From: Chloroflexota bacterium
GTDB taxonomy: Bacteria > Chloroflexota > Anaerolineae > Aggregatilineales > Aggregatilineaceae
Direction: 5' to 3'
DNA: 47,531 nucleotides
Assembly (NCBI GenBank): GCA_012729765.1
Contig: JAAYCM010000058.1
Location: 1-47,531, forward strand
Shown here: positions 1 to 8,402 of the stretch, piece after piece
Numbering within the stretch: position 1 is the stretch's first letter
Layout: each line of letters opens with the position of its first letter
Notes under the pieces: generated by a model
Seen by the model: only the letters and a program-made list of their open reading frames with translations
Told to the model about the DNA's origin: nothing
Database searches by the model: none
Position numbers and translations under genes: made by a program

Positions 1-570
1 GATGGCCGCGCCGTCGAGCGTCAGCACATCCAGCGGCGTATCCGGCACGGCGCGCACCAGCACGGTCGCCGCCGCCAGATCGAGCGCCACGCCGTTGACG
101 ATCACGCGCGCGGGCTGCTCACCGGCAGATTGCAGCAGCAGGCCGGACGGTGTCTCGGCACATGCGGCGGGATTATCGCCGGTCCACAGCGTGAACACCC
201 CCGGTCCCATGTCCGGCTGGCGCGCCATCTCGCCGCCGCCATACAGCACCGCCGTGACCACCTGCTCCGCCTCGACCGGCAGACTCAGCACGGTGATCGG
301 CCACGCATCCGCCGTGTCAGCCGCCGCGCCCGGAATCGTCTCCAACGTGCCGAGAGCGCTGATCGTCCCGCTGGATGCCTCGCACACTTCGCCCGGCGCG
401 AGATCGGCGCACGCCGCCTGCGCCTGTTCGAGCGCCTGCGCCGCCAGGGCAGTGCACTGCTGCGGCTCGTCCTGGGCATAGGTCGAATTCAAAGGAACCG
501 GCCACGCGGCGATCACCAGCGCCGCAGCCAGCACAGCGATCATAACCAAACCTGATAACCTGCGATGCAT
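1..570 (-). CDS. Secreted protein of unknown function (3' end outside the window)
   Basis: The minus strand is open from an ATG at 570 to the window edge for 190 codons without a stop. A GGAGG-type ribosome site (AACGGAGGATAGGGTG) lies just upstream of the ATG. The protein starts MHRRLSGLVMIAVLAAALVI and has an Ala-rich hydrophobic core followed by a plausible signal-peptidase site near TYAQD (about residue 33). After it come four cysteines (QQCTAL, AACADL, EVCEAS, AACAET) and a beta-rich stretch containing AVLYGGGEM and LWTGDN. I do not recognise a catalytic motif. The cysteine pattern and length suggest an extracellular protein of the kind common in Chloroflexota, possibly leading into a FecR-like domain, but that is inference. 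The C-terminus cannot be seen. The overlapping plus-strand frames are Ser/Ala/Arg-rich shadows. Confidence 0.75.
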   Translation of the reverse strand, partial: MHRRLSGLVMIAVLAAALVIAAWPVPLNSTYAQDEPQQCTALAAQALEQAQAACADLAPGEVCEASSGTISALGTLETIPGAAADTADAWPITVLSLPVEAEQVVTAVLYGGGEMARQPDMGPGVFTLWTGDNPAACAETPSGLLLQSAGEQPARVIVNGVALDLAAATVLVRAVPDTPLDVLTLDGAAI

Positions 571-613
571 CACCCTATCCTCCGTTAAACTGCTGGCAGG
601 CGCGGCCCCGGTT

Positions 614-643
614 TTGGAGCGGCGCGCCATCACTTACTATAAT
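614..643 (+). promoter_or_regulatory. Candidate sigma-70 promoter for the lipoprotein gene
   Basis: A -35-like TTGGAG (614-619) and a consensus -10 TATAAT (638-643) are separated by 18 bases. Transcription would start near 650, about 50 bases before the ATG at 699. Confidence 0.45.
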
Positions 644-698
644 CCACGTTTTGAGCCTGATCTCTGTTCGATCCTACTGCTACCTGAAGGAGCGCCCC

Positions 699-1085
699 AT
701 GCGCCGGAAAGTAATCCTGTTCGTGCTGCTCAGCCTGTTGGGCCTGCTGCTGGCCGCCTGCGCCGACGAAGGCGATCCGGGCGACGCGGTGGAAGCCTAT
801 TTGCGCGCTAAAGTCGAGGCCGACGCCGACGAGCTGGTCAGCCTGTCGTGCCGCGCGTGGGAAGCTCAGGCTGGGCAGGAAGCCGCCTCGTTCCAGTCGG
901 TCAGCGCCGAGCTGCAGGATATGTCGTGTGAGCGCAGCGGCGAGGACGGCGACTATACCCTGGTGACGTGCACCGGCCTGATCGTGGCCGAATATCGCGG
1001 CGAGGAACGCGAGCTGCCCCTCAGCGACACGACCTATCGCACCATCGAAGAGGACGGTGAGTGGCGCGTGTGCGGCGAACAGTAG
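699..1085 (+). CDS. Small lipoprotein
   Basis: This 128-residue protein starts MRRKVILFVLLSLLGLLLAAC and carries a classical lipobox (LLAAC), so it should be lipid-anchored at Cys21 after signal peptidase II cleavage. The mature part (GDAVEAYLRAKVEADADELV...) looks like an NTF2-like or DUF4878-type small domain: an N-terminal helix for a growing chain of residues followed by strands, with four further cysteines (LSC, DMSC, VTC, RVCG) that could form two disulfides. The ATG at 699 was chosen over an upstream in-frame start because it places the signal directly at the N-terminus and has GAAGGAG at 686-692. It converges with the SGNH gene, the stops being 2 bases apart. No specific function can be assigned. 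Confidence 0.8.
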   Translation: MRRKVILFVLLSLLGLLLAACADEGDPGDAVEAYLRAKVEADADELVSLSCRAWEAQAGQEAASFQSVSAELQDMSCERSGEDGDYTLVTCTGLIVAEYRGEERELPLSDTTYRTIEEDGEWRVCGEQ

Positions 1086-1087
1086 CC

Positions 1088-2032
1088 TCACGAGTCGAGT
1101 TGACCTTCCAGCAGCGCACTCAGCGCTTGCAGCGTGACGAGATTCCGCACCGTGAAGCCGGTTTGCAGGTTTTCCGGCGAGAAATCCCCGGCGCTGCCAT
1201 CGTCCGGCGAAGTCAGGTGTGTTGAGTCGTCGGGATCGAGGCCGTGCGTCGGCAGCGGCTCCAGCGCGCGCCACAGGTTGATCAGCGGCACGCCGTAATC
1301 CTCAGCCGCCTTGACGATGATCTGATTGAACAGCACCGACTGCTCCGGGAATTCCGACCGGGGCGGGAAGGTGCTCACGATCGGCAGCACGCGGTTTTCG
1401 ATGCTCTCGGCCAGGATCGAGCGCAGGAAGAAATCGAACTGCGCGTCGGTGAGATAGTACACATCGTTGGTGCCGAACAGCACCAGCGCCACGCCCGGAT
1501 TCGTCCGGCGGAACTCGCAGCTCAGCGGCGACTCGCCCGCCTCGCAGAATTCGGGATTGGCCCACATATTATCGAGCACGCTGGCCGCGTTGAAGCCGCC
1601 CGCTGCCGCCTGGCTGACCTGCGTAAAGGGGTTGATCTCGCCGGCGGTATAGTGCGCGATCACGGCTTCCAGGCTGGCATACTCACCCAGGTCATAGCTG
1701 CCCTCGCCCAGCGGGATCAGAAAGCCGGGATCGTCGGTCATGCAGTCGCCCACTTTGGCGAAGCTGTGCGGGTCGTGGCCGAGCGCCAGCCCTTCCGCGT
1801 AGATCGCGCGCGCCTGCTCGCCGATCTCCGGTACAATGGGATAGGCTTCCAGGTCGATCCCGGCCACCGAAGCCGGGTCGAACTCACCCATAACCGGCGC
1901 GGCCACCGGGGCCAGGGTCGGCGTCGGATCAGTCGCCGCCCACGCAGCGCCGCCCGCCGGAGCCGCCAGCAGCAGCACGCCCACCAGGGCCAGGCCCAAT
2001 GTCCCGCTCAGGAGCAGCAGTTTTTGAAACAT
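1088..2032 (-). CDS. Secreted SGNH/GDSL-fold protein with Cys at the nucleophile position
   Basis: This is a 314-residue protein with a signal peptide (MFQKLLLLSGTLGLALVGVL) and an SGNH-hydrolase core. Block I reads KVGDC, with Cys97 where the family has the catalytic Ser. Block III is FGTND (Asn189) and the terminal block is DSTH (Asp269, His272). A Cys pair C-x8-C (residues 163 and 172) is shared with its three paralogues in this window and is likely a disulfide. Unlike them it has no SH3b domain, only a Pro/Thr-rich linker. The start at 2032 was preferred because GGAGAAGG lies immediately upstream; an ATG at 2059 would add nine charged residues and lacks a ribosome site. SGNH proteins usually hydrolyse or transfer esters on glycans. 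Whether the Cys form is active is unknown. Confidence 0.8.
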   Translation of the reverse strand: MFQKLLLLSGTLGLALVGVLLLAAPAGGAAWAATDPTPTLAPVAAPVMGEFDPASVAGIDLEAYPIVPEIGEQARAIYAEGLALGHDPHSFAKVGDCMTDDPGFLIPLGEGSYDLGEYASLEAVIAHYTAGEINPFTQVSQAAAGGFNAASVLDNMWANPEFCEAGESPLSCEFRRTNPGVALVLFGTNDVYYLTDAQFDFFLRSILAESIENRVLPIVSTFPPRSEFPEQSVLFNQIIVKAAEDYGVPLINLWRALEPLPTHGLDPDDSTHLTSPDDGSAGDFSPENLQTGFTVRNLVTLQALSALLEGQLDS

Positions 2033-2161
2033 ATCCTTCTCCACAATCGTTTTTTTCATGCACCGAGTCTACACCGGGCGCAGTCCAATGCACAACCGCT
2101 GCCGCGCCCGGCCCGCCTATTCTAGCCGCAAACCCGCCAGATGCAGCAGGAAAATTTGCCC

Positions 2162-2740
2162 ATGTCCTATGCGAACGAACCGGCCCAACTTCCGCTCCCC
2201 GGCCAGCATATCGCCATCGTCGGCACGACCGGCAGCGGCAAGACGACGCTCGCCGTGCAGCTTGCCCAACGGCTGAACATCCCCCATATTGAATTGGACG
2301 CGCTGCACTGGGAGCCAAACTGGACCGAAGCCCCGATCGAGGTGTTCCATGCGCGCGTCCGCGCAGCGCTCAGCGGCCCGGCGTGGATTGTGGATGGCAA
2401 TTACAGCAAGGCGCGCGAGATCGTTTGGGACCGGATCGATACTGTCGTATGGCTCGACTACCGGCTCTCATTGTGTCTGTGGCAGCTCTCCCGGCGCACG
2501 TTCCACCGTGTCGTAACCCGCCAGGAACTCTGGAACGGCAACCGCGAATCGTGGCGCAAAGTCCTGAGCAAAGATTCGATCCTGCTCTGGTCGCTGCGCA
2601 GCTACCCCCGGCTGCGCGAGCGCTATACGCGGCTGCTCGGCCTGCCAGAATATCAGCACCTGATCGCCGTGCATCTGACCTCGCCGCGCATGACTGCGCG
2701 CTGGCTGGCGAGCGTCCCCCCGTGCTCCGCCCCGGCGTGA
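2162..2740 (+). CDS. P-loop kinase of the adenylate-kinase-like 'topology modulation' (FlaR-type) group
   Basis: A 192-residue cytoplasmic protein. The Walker A motif GTTGSGKTT sits near residue 25. It is followed by the family pattern LxxRLxIPHIELDALHWEPNW, then WIVDGNY, VVWLDY and LW..SRRT, which match small nucleotide-kinase-like proteins annotated as topology modulation protein or FlaR. The in-frame ATG at 2141 was rejected in favour of 2162, which has AGCAGGAAAA about 8 bases upstream. The substrate is not known for this group; shikimate- or adenylate-kinase-like names are often transferred without proof. It lies between the envelope genes with its own direction and may share a transcript with nothing else. 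Confidence 0.8.
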   Translation: MSYANEPAQLPLPGQHIAIVGTTGSGKTTLAVQLAQRLNIPHIELDALHWEPNWTEAPIEVFHARVRAALSGPAWIVDGNYSKAREIVWDRIDTVVWLDYRLSLCLWQLSRRTFHRVVTRQELWNGNRESWRKVLSKDSILLWSLRSYPRLRERYTRLLGLPEYQHLIAVHLTSPRMTARWLASVPPCSAPA

Positions 2741-2774
2741 CCATCCGCCTATGCTCAAAGCGGGCGGCCTGTGC

Positions 2775-2780
2775 TACAAT
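2775..2780 (+). promoter_or_regulatory. -10 element (TACAAT) implying a near-leaderless transcript
   Basis: TACAAT lies only 8 bases before the ATG at 2789, so transcription would start almost at the start codon. No convincing -35 or Shine-Dalgarno sequence is visible. Confidence 0.35.
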
Positions 2781-2788
2781 GTTGCGCC

Positions 2789-4297
2789 ATGCGCCGTCAT
2801 ACACACCTTGTTTTACTATTGGTGCTCGCCCTGGTTGCGAGCAGTTTGATCACTGCCCCACCGGCGAGCTTCGCCCAGGATGGGCCAGGGACTCCGCCGC
2901 CGATCCTGCCGCCAGATGACGAGCCGGACGACGAATGGCAGGTCGTCAGCCTGCCGTTTGGCGACAGCTTTGACACGGACGAAACCGGATGGCTGCCCGG
3001 CGGCGCGTGGGTTTTCGACACGGAGTATGCCTACGAGGGCACGGGCTGGTATCTCGACGGCGGGCCGCGCAGCCTGGAGAGCATCCTCGAATATCAGGCC
3101 CTGCTCGATCTCAGCGGGCCGCTCGGTGCCCAACTGATCTTCCGCCAGAGCGGCAGCCTGCCCACCACCGACCTGATCACGATCGAGGTCAGCCTCAACG
3201 GCGGCGCGACCTGGGTCCCCATCGATCAGCAGATCGGGATCGAGACCGACTGGGAGCAGCGCATCGTCGATCTGACCCGCTTCCGCAACCTGGTTGTCCG
3301 GCTGCGCTTCCGCGTCAATGCCGGGGCGCAGCTTTCTGAAGACGAGCCGGTTTCCGGCTTCTACGCGCTCGACAACCTGGCGCTCCAGTTCTTCACCCTG
3401 CCCGATCCGGCGCTGGTGCTCCTGCCGCCTGACCAGGGGCCGCGCACCCTGCTCGGCCTGCATCTGATCGTCGGGGCGCGTCAGGAGCCGGTGGTCGAGC
3501 TGGCAAGCCGCCTGCGTACGACCGGCTGGCCGCTCGGCACGCTCAAGGGTACCAATGGCACCGAATCGATCCTGGCCGCCGTCAAAGCTGTGTCGCCGGA
3601 GACGATCACCGTCTTCCGCTCGCTGCTGGTCAACGGCACGATGATCGACTGTCCCGACACCAGCCGCCCGCCCGATCAGGAAGCGCGCGACTGGATGCAG
3701 GGCCTACAGCCGCACTGGAACGGCGTTCAGGCCGACTACTTCGAGATCATCAACGAGTGCACGCCGCCGATGGACTGGCTGGCCGCGTTCTCAATCGAGG
3801 CGATGCACATCGCCAACATGCAGGGCCGCTGCCTGCTGCTGTTCTCATTCTCGACCGGCACGCCAGAGCCGTACCAGTTCGCCCAACTGCTGCCGGTCTA
3901 CCAGTACGCGCTGCAAAATCCGTGCCGCCCCGACCGCTATCACGGCATCGCGCTGCACAGCTATGGCCTGGCCCCTTATTCACAAATGCTGGCCGATTCC
4001 GGGATCGGGTTCGGCTTCCGCCACCGCCTGTTTTACCAGGAGATTCTGACGCAGCTCCCGGAAGCGATCTATCTGCCGGTCTATATCACCGAGGCCGGGC
4101 AGGCCGATGGCGCGGTCCCCCTGACGTGCAGCCAGGTCGTGGCGGATGTGCTGCAATATACGCAGCAGTTGGAGTACGATCCTTACGTGCGCGGCTTCCA
4201 CCTGTGGAACTTCGGCCCTGGCGAGCGGTGGATCGACCTGACGCACTGCCTGCCGGAGCTGGGCGACGCGCTGGTGAACTACTACCAGGGCCGCTAG
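2789..4297 (+). CDS. Secreted clan GH-A-like glycoside hydrolase with N-terminal beta-sandwich
   Basis: A 502-residue exported protein. A signal peptide (MRRHTHLVLLLVLALVASSL, cleavage near SFAQD) is followed by a Pro/Asp linker and a jelly-roll-like domain (about 50-205; FGDSFDTDETGW, ALDNLAL) resembling carbohydrate- or protease-associated beta-sandwiches. The C-terminal part (about 215-500) has the two glutamates expected of a clan GH-A TIM barrel: EIINE (Glu323, acid/base candidate) and VYITEAG (Glu435, nucleophile candidate), with LHSYG between them and HLWNFG at the end. This suggests a retaining glycosidase acting on an extracellular glycan, but the exact GH family cannot be told from motifs. 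It directly precedes the acylation cassette. The upstream in-frame start (MLQCCAM) was rejected because it precedes the predicted transcript start and spoils the signal peptide. Confidence 0.7.
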   Translation: MRRHTHLVLLLVLALVASSLITAPPASFAQDGPGTPPPILPPDDEPDDEWQVVSLPFGDSFDTDETGWLPGGAWVFDTEYAYEGTGWYLDGGPRSLESILEYQALLDLSGPLGAQLIFRQSGSLPTTDLITIEVSLNGGATWVPIDQQIGIETDWEQRIVDLTRFRNLVVRLRFRVNAGAQLSEDEPVSGFYALDNLALQFFTLPDPALVLLPPDQGPRTLLGLHLIVGARQEPVVELASRLRTTGWPLGTLKGTNGTESILAAVKAVSPETITVFRSLLVNGTMIDCPDTSRPPDQEARDWMQGLQPHWNGVQADYFEIINECTPPMDWLAAFSIEAMHIANMQGRCLLLFSFSTGTPEPYQFAQLLPVYQYALQNPCRPDRYHGIALHSYGLAPYSQMLADSGIGFGFRHRLFYQEILTQLPEAIYLPVYITEAGQADGAVPLTCSQVVADVLQYTQQLEYDPYVRGFHLWNFGPGERWIDLTHCLPELGDALVNYYQGR

Positions 4298-4360
4298 CGA
4301 TCGCGCCGGGGCGGGAGCATATGTGAGGCGAACGTGTCGAGGAGCCTGCAAGGAGCGGAG

Positions 4361-5767
4361 ATGATGAGCAAACTGTCGGCTGTGATCGTGCTGCTGGTCG
4401 CGGCGCTGCTGGGCATCACGCTGGCGCCGGGAGCATCGCTCGCGCTGGCCCAGTCGGACGTGCAGGCCAGTGTGCTGCCGCAGACGCTCAATGTGCGCGG
4501 CACCCCGTCGCCGGATGGCATCGTGCTCGGCCAGTATGCGCATGGAACAGTGGTGCGCGTGTCGGGCCGCGAGGATGTGCCGGGTGACGGCGGCGTGTGG
4601 GTCTATACGCGCGCGCTTCAAGGCGGCATCGCGGGCTGGGTACGCTCCGACTACCTGGAGTTCGGCCCTGGCTTCAATGTTTTTTCGCTGCCCGTGCTGG
4701 GAGCCGCCGCCCCTGCCCCGCCCGCCGACGGCGGAGCGGTTCCCACTGCCGGGAGCGTCACCGCCGTGACCACGCAGCGGCTCAATTTCCGCGCCGGTCC
4801 TGGCCTGGGCTACGCCGTGATCCGCACCCTGCCCCCCCAGACTGCCGTCGCGCTGATCGGGCGCAACACGGCGGGATCGTGGGTCCAGGCCGAGATCGGG
4901 GAGACGGGCTGGCTCTTTACAGCCATGCTGCGCGTCAGCGGTGACATCAGCAGCCTGCCGGTGATCGCAGCGCCGGGTCCTGAGCCGGGCGCGGGACCGG
5001 GTGCGGCGGGCGGAGTCGTTTCCGGCGTGGGGAGCCGGGCGCGCCAGATTTTCCTGCGCGGGCAGGCGCTCGGTAACCGGCGCGATGTGTTCTCCAAGAT
5101 CGGCGACAGCATCACCGCCAGCCCTGCCTTCCTCTACCCGATCGGCGTCGGCGCGGTGCAGTTAGGCGATTACGGCCAGCTCCAGGCAGTGATCAACTAC
5201 TTCTCGCGCACAACCGCCCGCGATCACAACTCGTTCGCCAACACCAGCCTCGCGGCGCGCAGCGGTTGGACCAGCGGCGATCTGCTCGACCCGGCGCGCA
5301 GCTACTCCGAGCTGTGCCTGCCGGGCGAGATGCCGCTCGTGTGCGAGTACCGCGTTACCCGGCCCGCCGTCGCACTGATCATGGTCGGCACCAACGACGC
5401 CATGCGCGGCGTGGGCGGCGACGAGTTCCGCTGGCGGCTGGGCGTGATCGTGCAGACCAGCAGCGACATGGGCGTGATCCCGGTGCTCAGCACCATCCCG
5501 CCCAATCTCAACGGCGTGGATGTGAGTCTGTACAACAGCATTATCGCCAGTGTGGCAAGCCAGGCCGGGCTGCCGCTGTGGGACTATTATCACGCGCTGG
5601 AAGGGCTGCCCAACTCTGGCATGAGCGGCGACGGTTATCACCCCAGCCTGCCGCCCAACGGCGAAACCGGCATCTTCACGCCGGACTATCTGCGCGCCGG
5701 CTACACCATGCGCAACCTGACCGCGCTCCAGGTGCTCGACGCCGTGTGGAAGGGGGCGCTGTACTGA
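4361..5767 (+). CDS. Secreted protein with two SH3b domains and an SGNH hydrolase domain (Ser nucleophile)
   Basis: 468 residues. After a signal peptide (cleavage near LALAQ) come two bacterial SH3 domains: about 35-100 (LNVRGTPSPDG, GWVRSDYLEF) and 130-192 (LNFRAGPGLGY, GWLFTAML). A Gly/Pro/Ala-rich linker leads to an SGNH domain (about 220-468). Block I is KIGDS (Ser250, codon AGC at 5108-5110), block III is VGTND (Asn345), and the last block is DGYH (Asp424, His427), so the triad looks complete. Cys319 and Cys328 form the shared C-x8-C pair. SH3b domains usually bind peptidoglycan or cell-wall glycans, so the enzyme probably acts at the cell surface as an esterase or acyltransferase. An AGGAG site at 4351-4355 supports a start at 4361 or 4364. 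MBOAT and anchored SGNH genes follow in the same direction. Confidence 0.85.
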   Translation: MMSKLSAVIVLLVAALLGITLAPGASLALAQSDVQASVLPQTLNVRGTPSPDGIVLGQYAHGTVVRVSGREDVPGDGGVWVYTRALQGGIAGWVRSDYLEFGPGFNVFSLPVLGAAAPAPPADGGAVPTAGSVTAVTTQRLNFRAGPGLGYAVIRTLPPQTAVALIGRNTAGSWVQAEIGETGWLFTAMLRVSGDISSLPVIAAPGPEPGAGPGAAGGVVSGVGSRARQIFLRGQALGNRRDVFSKIGDSITASPAFLYPIGVGAVQLGDYGQLQAVINYFSRTTARDHNSFANTSLAARSGWTSGDLLDPARSYSELCLPGEMPLVCEYRVTRPAVALIMVGTNDAMRGVGGDEFRWRLGVIVQTSSDMGVIPVLSTIPPNLNGVDVSLYNSIIASVASQAGLPLWDYYHALEGLPNSGMSGDGYHPSLPPNGETGIFTPDYLRAGYTMRNLTALQVLDAVWKGALY

Positions 5768-5798
5768 TGCACCGCTGCGATCAACCGGGTCGCGCTGT

Positions 5799-7238
5799 AT
5801 GACGCTGACCTATATCCTGATCTTCGCCGCCGCCGCGATCCCGTTTATGCGACTGGTCCCGGCGCGCGGACGGCCCTGGGGGCTGCTGGCCGGGAGCGTG
5901 CTGGCGATGGGCTGGCTGCAAAGCGCGAGCGAAGCGGCTGAGTCCACCTATCTGCTCCCGCTGGCGACCGTGATCCTGACCATCGTCGTGTGGTGGATCG
6001 TGCGCCCCGCCGCGCCGGAACAGCCCGCCCCGGCTGAGTACCGGCGCGATACCTGGCTGGCGCTGGCGATCACCGGCGCGGCCCTGGCCGTGATCTGGCT
6101 GCTCGCGCCCTACGGCGACCGGCCCGATCTGGCGGCGCTGCTGCCCGGCGCGGCCCTGGCGGGCGTCGCGGCGATCAGTGCGTCGCACCTGCTGGGCGAG
6201 CGCGTACCAGATGAGCGGCTGGCCGCCTTCCAACGGCTGGCGGCGCTGGCGATCGGCATGATCGTGCTGCTCCTGCTGGTGATCAAATGGCCGGCACTGT
6301 CGCAGGCGCTGGGCGGATGGCTGCACGCTGAGCCGCAAATCGGGATCGCCAGCTTCGTCACGTGGCTCGGCTTCTCATATATCGCCTTCCGGCTGATCGG
6401 CGTGCTGCTCGACTTCCGCGCCGGACAGTTGCCCGCCGAAGGCTTTTCGCTGCGCGATATGCTGGTCTATACGCTGTTCTTCCCGGCCTTTACCGCCGGG
6501 CCGATTGACCGCGCTCAGCGCTTCATCCCAGAGCTGGATCAGGCCCTGCCGCTCGACTCCTTCCGGCTGGTTGAGGGCACGGCACGGATCGCGATCGGCG
6601 TGTTCAAAAAGTTCGTGGTGGCCGACAGCCCGGCCCTGGTGGCGATGAGTCCCGCCCTGATCGACCAGACGGACGGCATCCCCGGCCTGTGGCTGCTGGT
6701 CTATCTCTACGCGCTGCAAATCTTCTTCGACTTCAGCGGCTATTCCGATGTGGCGATCGGGCTGGGGCGGCTGTACGGCATCACCCTGCCCGAAAACTTC
6801 GACCGCCCCTATTTGCAGTCCAACATCCAGCAGTTCTGGAACCGCTGGCATATCACGCTCAGCCTGTGGTTTCGCGTCTATTTCTTCACGCCGCTCAGCC
6901 GCGCCCTGCTGCGCCGTCATATCTCGCCCACGCTCGGCGTATTCGTCGCGCAGATCAGCACCATGCTGCTGATCGGGCTGTGGCACGGCGTGACATGGAA
7001 CTTCATCCTGTGGGGGCTGTGGCACGGGCTGGGCCTGTTTCTCTTCAAGCTGTGGTCCGACCGTACCCGGATGTGGTATCTCAACGCCGCCCAGCGCCCG
7101 CGTGTCCGCCGCGCGATCACGGTTTTCGGCGTGCTGGTCACGTTTCACTTTGTCGCGCTGGGCTGGGTCTTCTTCGCGCTGCCCACGCCCGCCGACAGCT
7201 TCGAGATGCTGGCGCGGCTGTTCGGAATAAGGGGATAG
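5799..7238 (+). CDS. MBOAT-family membrane O-acyltransferase (AlgI/DltB-like), cassette A
   Basis: A 479-residue multi-pass membrane protein with about a dozen hydrophobic segments. It carries the MBOAT signatures PAFTAGPIDRAQRF, FFDFSGYSDVAIGLGRLYGI, LPENFDRPY, QFWNRWHITLSLWFR and LIGLWHGVTWNF, the last containing the invariant catalytic histidine. This is the pattern of AlgI, DltB and PatA, which pass an acyl group across the membrane to an extracytoplasmic partner for esterification of a polymer. The N-terminal third is less conserved. It starts 31 bases after the secreted SH3b-SGNH gene and ends 3 bases before the anchored SGNH gene, so the three are almost certainly one operon. A close paralogue occurs at 22747-24171. 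Confidence 0.9.
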   Translation: MTLTYILIFAAAAIPFMRLVPARGRPWGLLAGSVLAMGWLQSASEAAESTYLLPLATVILTIVVWWIVRPAAPEQPAPAEYRRDTWLALAITGAALAVIWLLAPYGDRPDLAALLPGAALAGVAAISASHLLGERVPDERLAAFQRLAALAIGMIVLLLLVIKWPALSQALGGWLHAEPQIGIASFVTWLGFSYIAFRLIGVLLDFRAGQLPAEGFSLRDMLVYTLFFPAFTAGPIDRAQRFIPELDQALPLDSFRLVEGTARIAIGVFKKFVVADSPALVAMSPALIDQTDGIPGLWLLVYLYALQIFFDFSGYSDVAIGLGRLYGITLPENFDRPYLQSNIQQFWNRWHITLSLWFRVYFFTPLSRALLRRHISPTLGVFVAQISTMLLIGLWHGVTWNFILWGLWHGLGLFLFKLWSDRTRMWYLNAAQRPRVRRAITVFGVLVTFHFVALGWVFFALPTPADSFEMLARLFGIRG

Positions 7239-7241
7239 GCG

Positions 7242-8402
7242 ATGGCAGGCTGGGACTGGCTGATCAAACCGGGACGCCCCTATAACTGGCGCTTTGCAGG
7301 CCGCGTGCTGATCAAAGCCGCGCTGCTGTTTGTTGCAGTCAACCTCGTCTACGCGCTGACGCAACCTCTGCCTCGCCTGAGCCAGATCACGCTCTATAAT
7401 ACGCTGCTGCCGGGCCGTCTGCGGCTGCCGTTCGCCGAGGACTCCCAGGCCGCCTACAGCGTGACACTGGCGCGGATCGAGGGTATGTTCGCCTCGCACG
7501 TGATCAGCGCCGGTGCGCCTGCCGGCGACGAATTCCGCGTGGTGATGCTGGGCGATTCATCGGTGTGGGGCTGGCTGCTGGAGCCGGACGAAACGCTGAG
7601 CGGCTGTCTGAACGCGCGCGAGCTGCGCACCGCCGACGACCGGCGGCTGGTGGTCTACAACCTCGGCTACCCCGTGCTGGACGTGCTCAAGGACACGATG
7701 ATCCTGGAAGAAGCGCTCAACTACGAGCCGGATGCCGTTGTGTGGGTGATCACGCTGGCCGGGTTCTACCCCGACGAGCAGTTATTCCACCCCATCGTGC
7801 GCGAGAACGCCGACCGTGCCCGCAGCCTGATCGCGCGCTACAACTTGGCGCTCGACCCGGCAGAGCTGCCGGACGAGCCGAACCTGTGGGAACGCACGAT
7901 CATCGCGCAGCGCCGCCCGCTGGCCGATCTGCTGCGCCACCAGGTCTACGGCTTCGCCTGGGCCTTGACCGGCATCGATCATGTCGATCCCAAGTTTGAC
8001 GAGAGGCCAACCGAGAACCTGCTCCCCGGCGACGACATCTTCGGGCGGCCCCGCGTCGCGGGCGGCTGGACCGAGGATAACCTATCGATTGACGCGCTGC
8101 GGGCCGGGCTGGACCTCGCGGAGCAGGCGGGCGTGCCGGTGCTGCTGGTCAACGAGCCGATCTATCGCAGCAGCGGGCTGAACAGTGATGTGCGTTACAA
8201 CGCCTACTACCCGCGCTGGGCCTTCGACAGCTACCGCGAGCTGATGGATACCCTGGCCGCGCGCGACGGCTGGCGCTATCTCGATCTGTGGGACGCCGCG
8301 CCCAACGATCAGTTCACCGACACCAGCCTGCACCTGACTCCCGCCGCGACCTGTGCCCTGGCCGAGACGCTGACCCCGGCGATCCTGGCACTGGCCGACT
8401 AA
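7242..8402 (+). CDS. Membrane-anchored SGNH protein (AlgJ/AlgX/DltD-like partner of MBOAT), cassette A
   Basis: 386 residues with one N-terminal membrane segment (about 21-40, AGRVLIKAALLFVAVNLVYA) followed by an extracytoplasmic SGNH-like domain. Block I is MLGDSSVWGWLL (Ser106 or Ser107). The C-terminal His motif is DTSLHLTP (Asp360, His364), and a conserved VLLVNEPIY strand lies before it. Such proteins accompany MBOATs in alginate, peptidoglycan and teichoic acid acylation systems and finish transfer of the acyl group to the polymer, which fits a start only 3 bases after the MBOAT stop. The paralogue at 24175 shares the PYxWRF, YNTL and GDSSVWG segments. The stop overlaps by 4 bases the stop of the convergent membrane-protein gene. 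The acceptor polymer cannot be inferred. Confidence 0.8.
   Translation: MAGWDWLIKPGRPYNWRFAGRVLIKAALLFVAVNLVYALTQPLPRLSQITLYNTLLPGRLRLPFAEDSQAAYSVTLARIEGMFASHVISAGAPAGDEFRVVMLGDSSVWGWLLEPDETLSGCLNARELRTADDRRLVVYNLGYPVLDVLKDTMILEEALNYEPDAVVWVITLAGFYPDEQLFHPIVRENADRARSLIARYNLALDPAELPDEPNLWERTIIAQRRPLADLLRHQVYGFAWALTGIDHVDPKFDERPTENLLPGDDIFGRPRVAGGWTEDNLSIDALRAGLDLAEQAGVPVLLVNEPIYRSSGLNSDVRYNAYYPRWAFDSYRELMDTLAARDGWRYLDLWDAAPNDQFTDTSLHLTPAATCALAETLTPAILALAD

Noticed and set aside
6375..7499. Minus-strand frame of 374 codons opposite the first MBOAT gene
   Set aside because: Gln/Arg-rich shadow of a gene with invariant MBOAT motifs.
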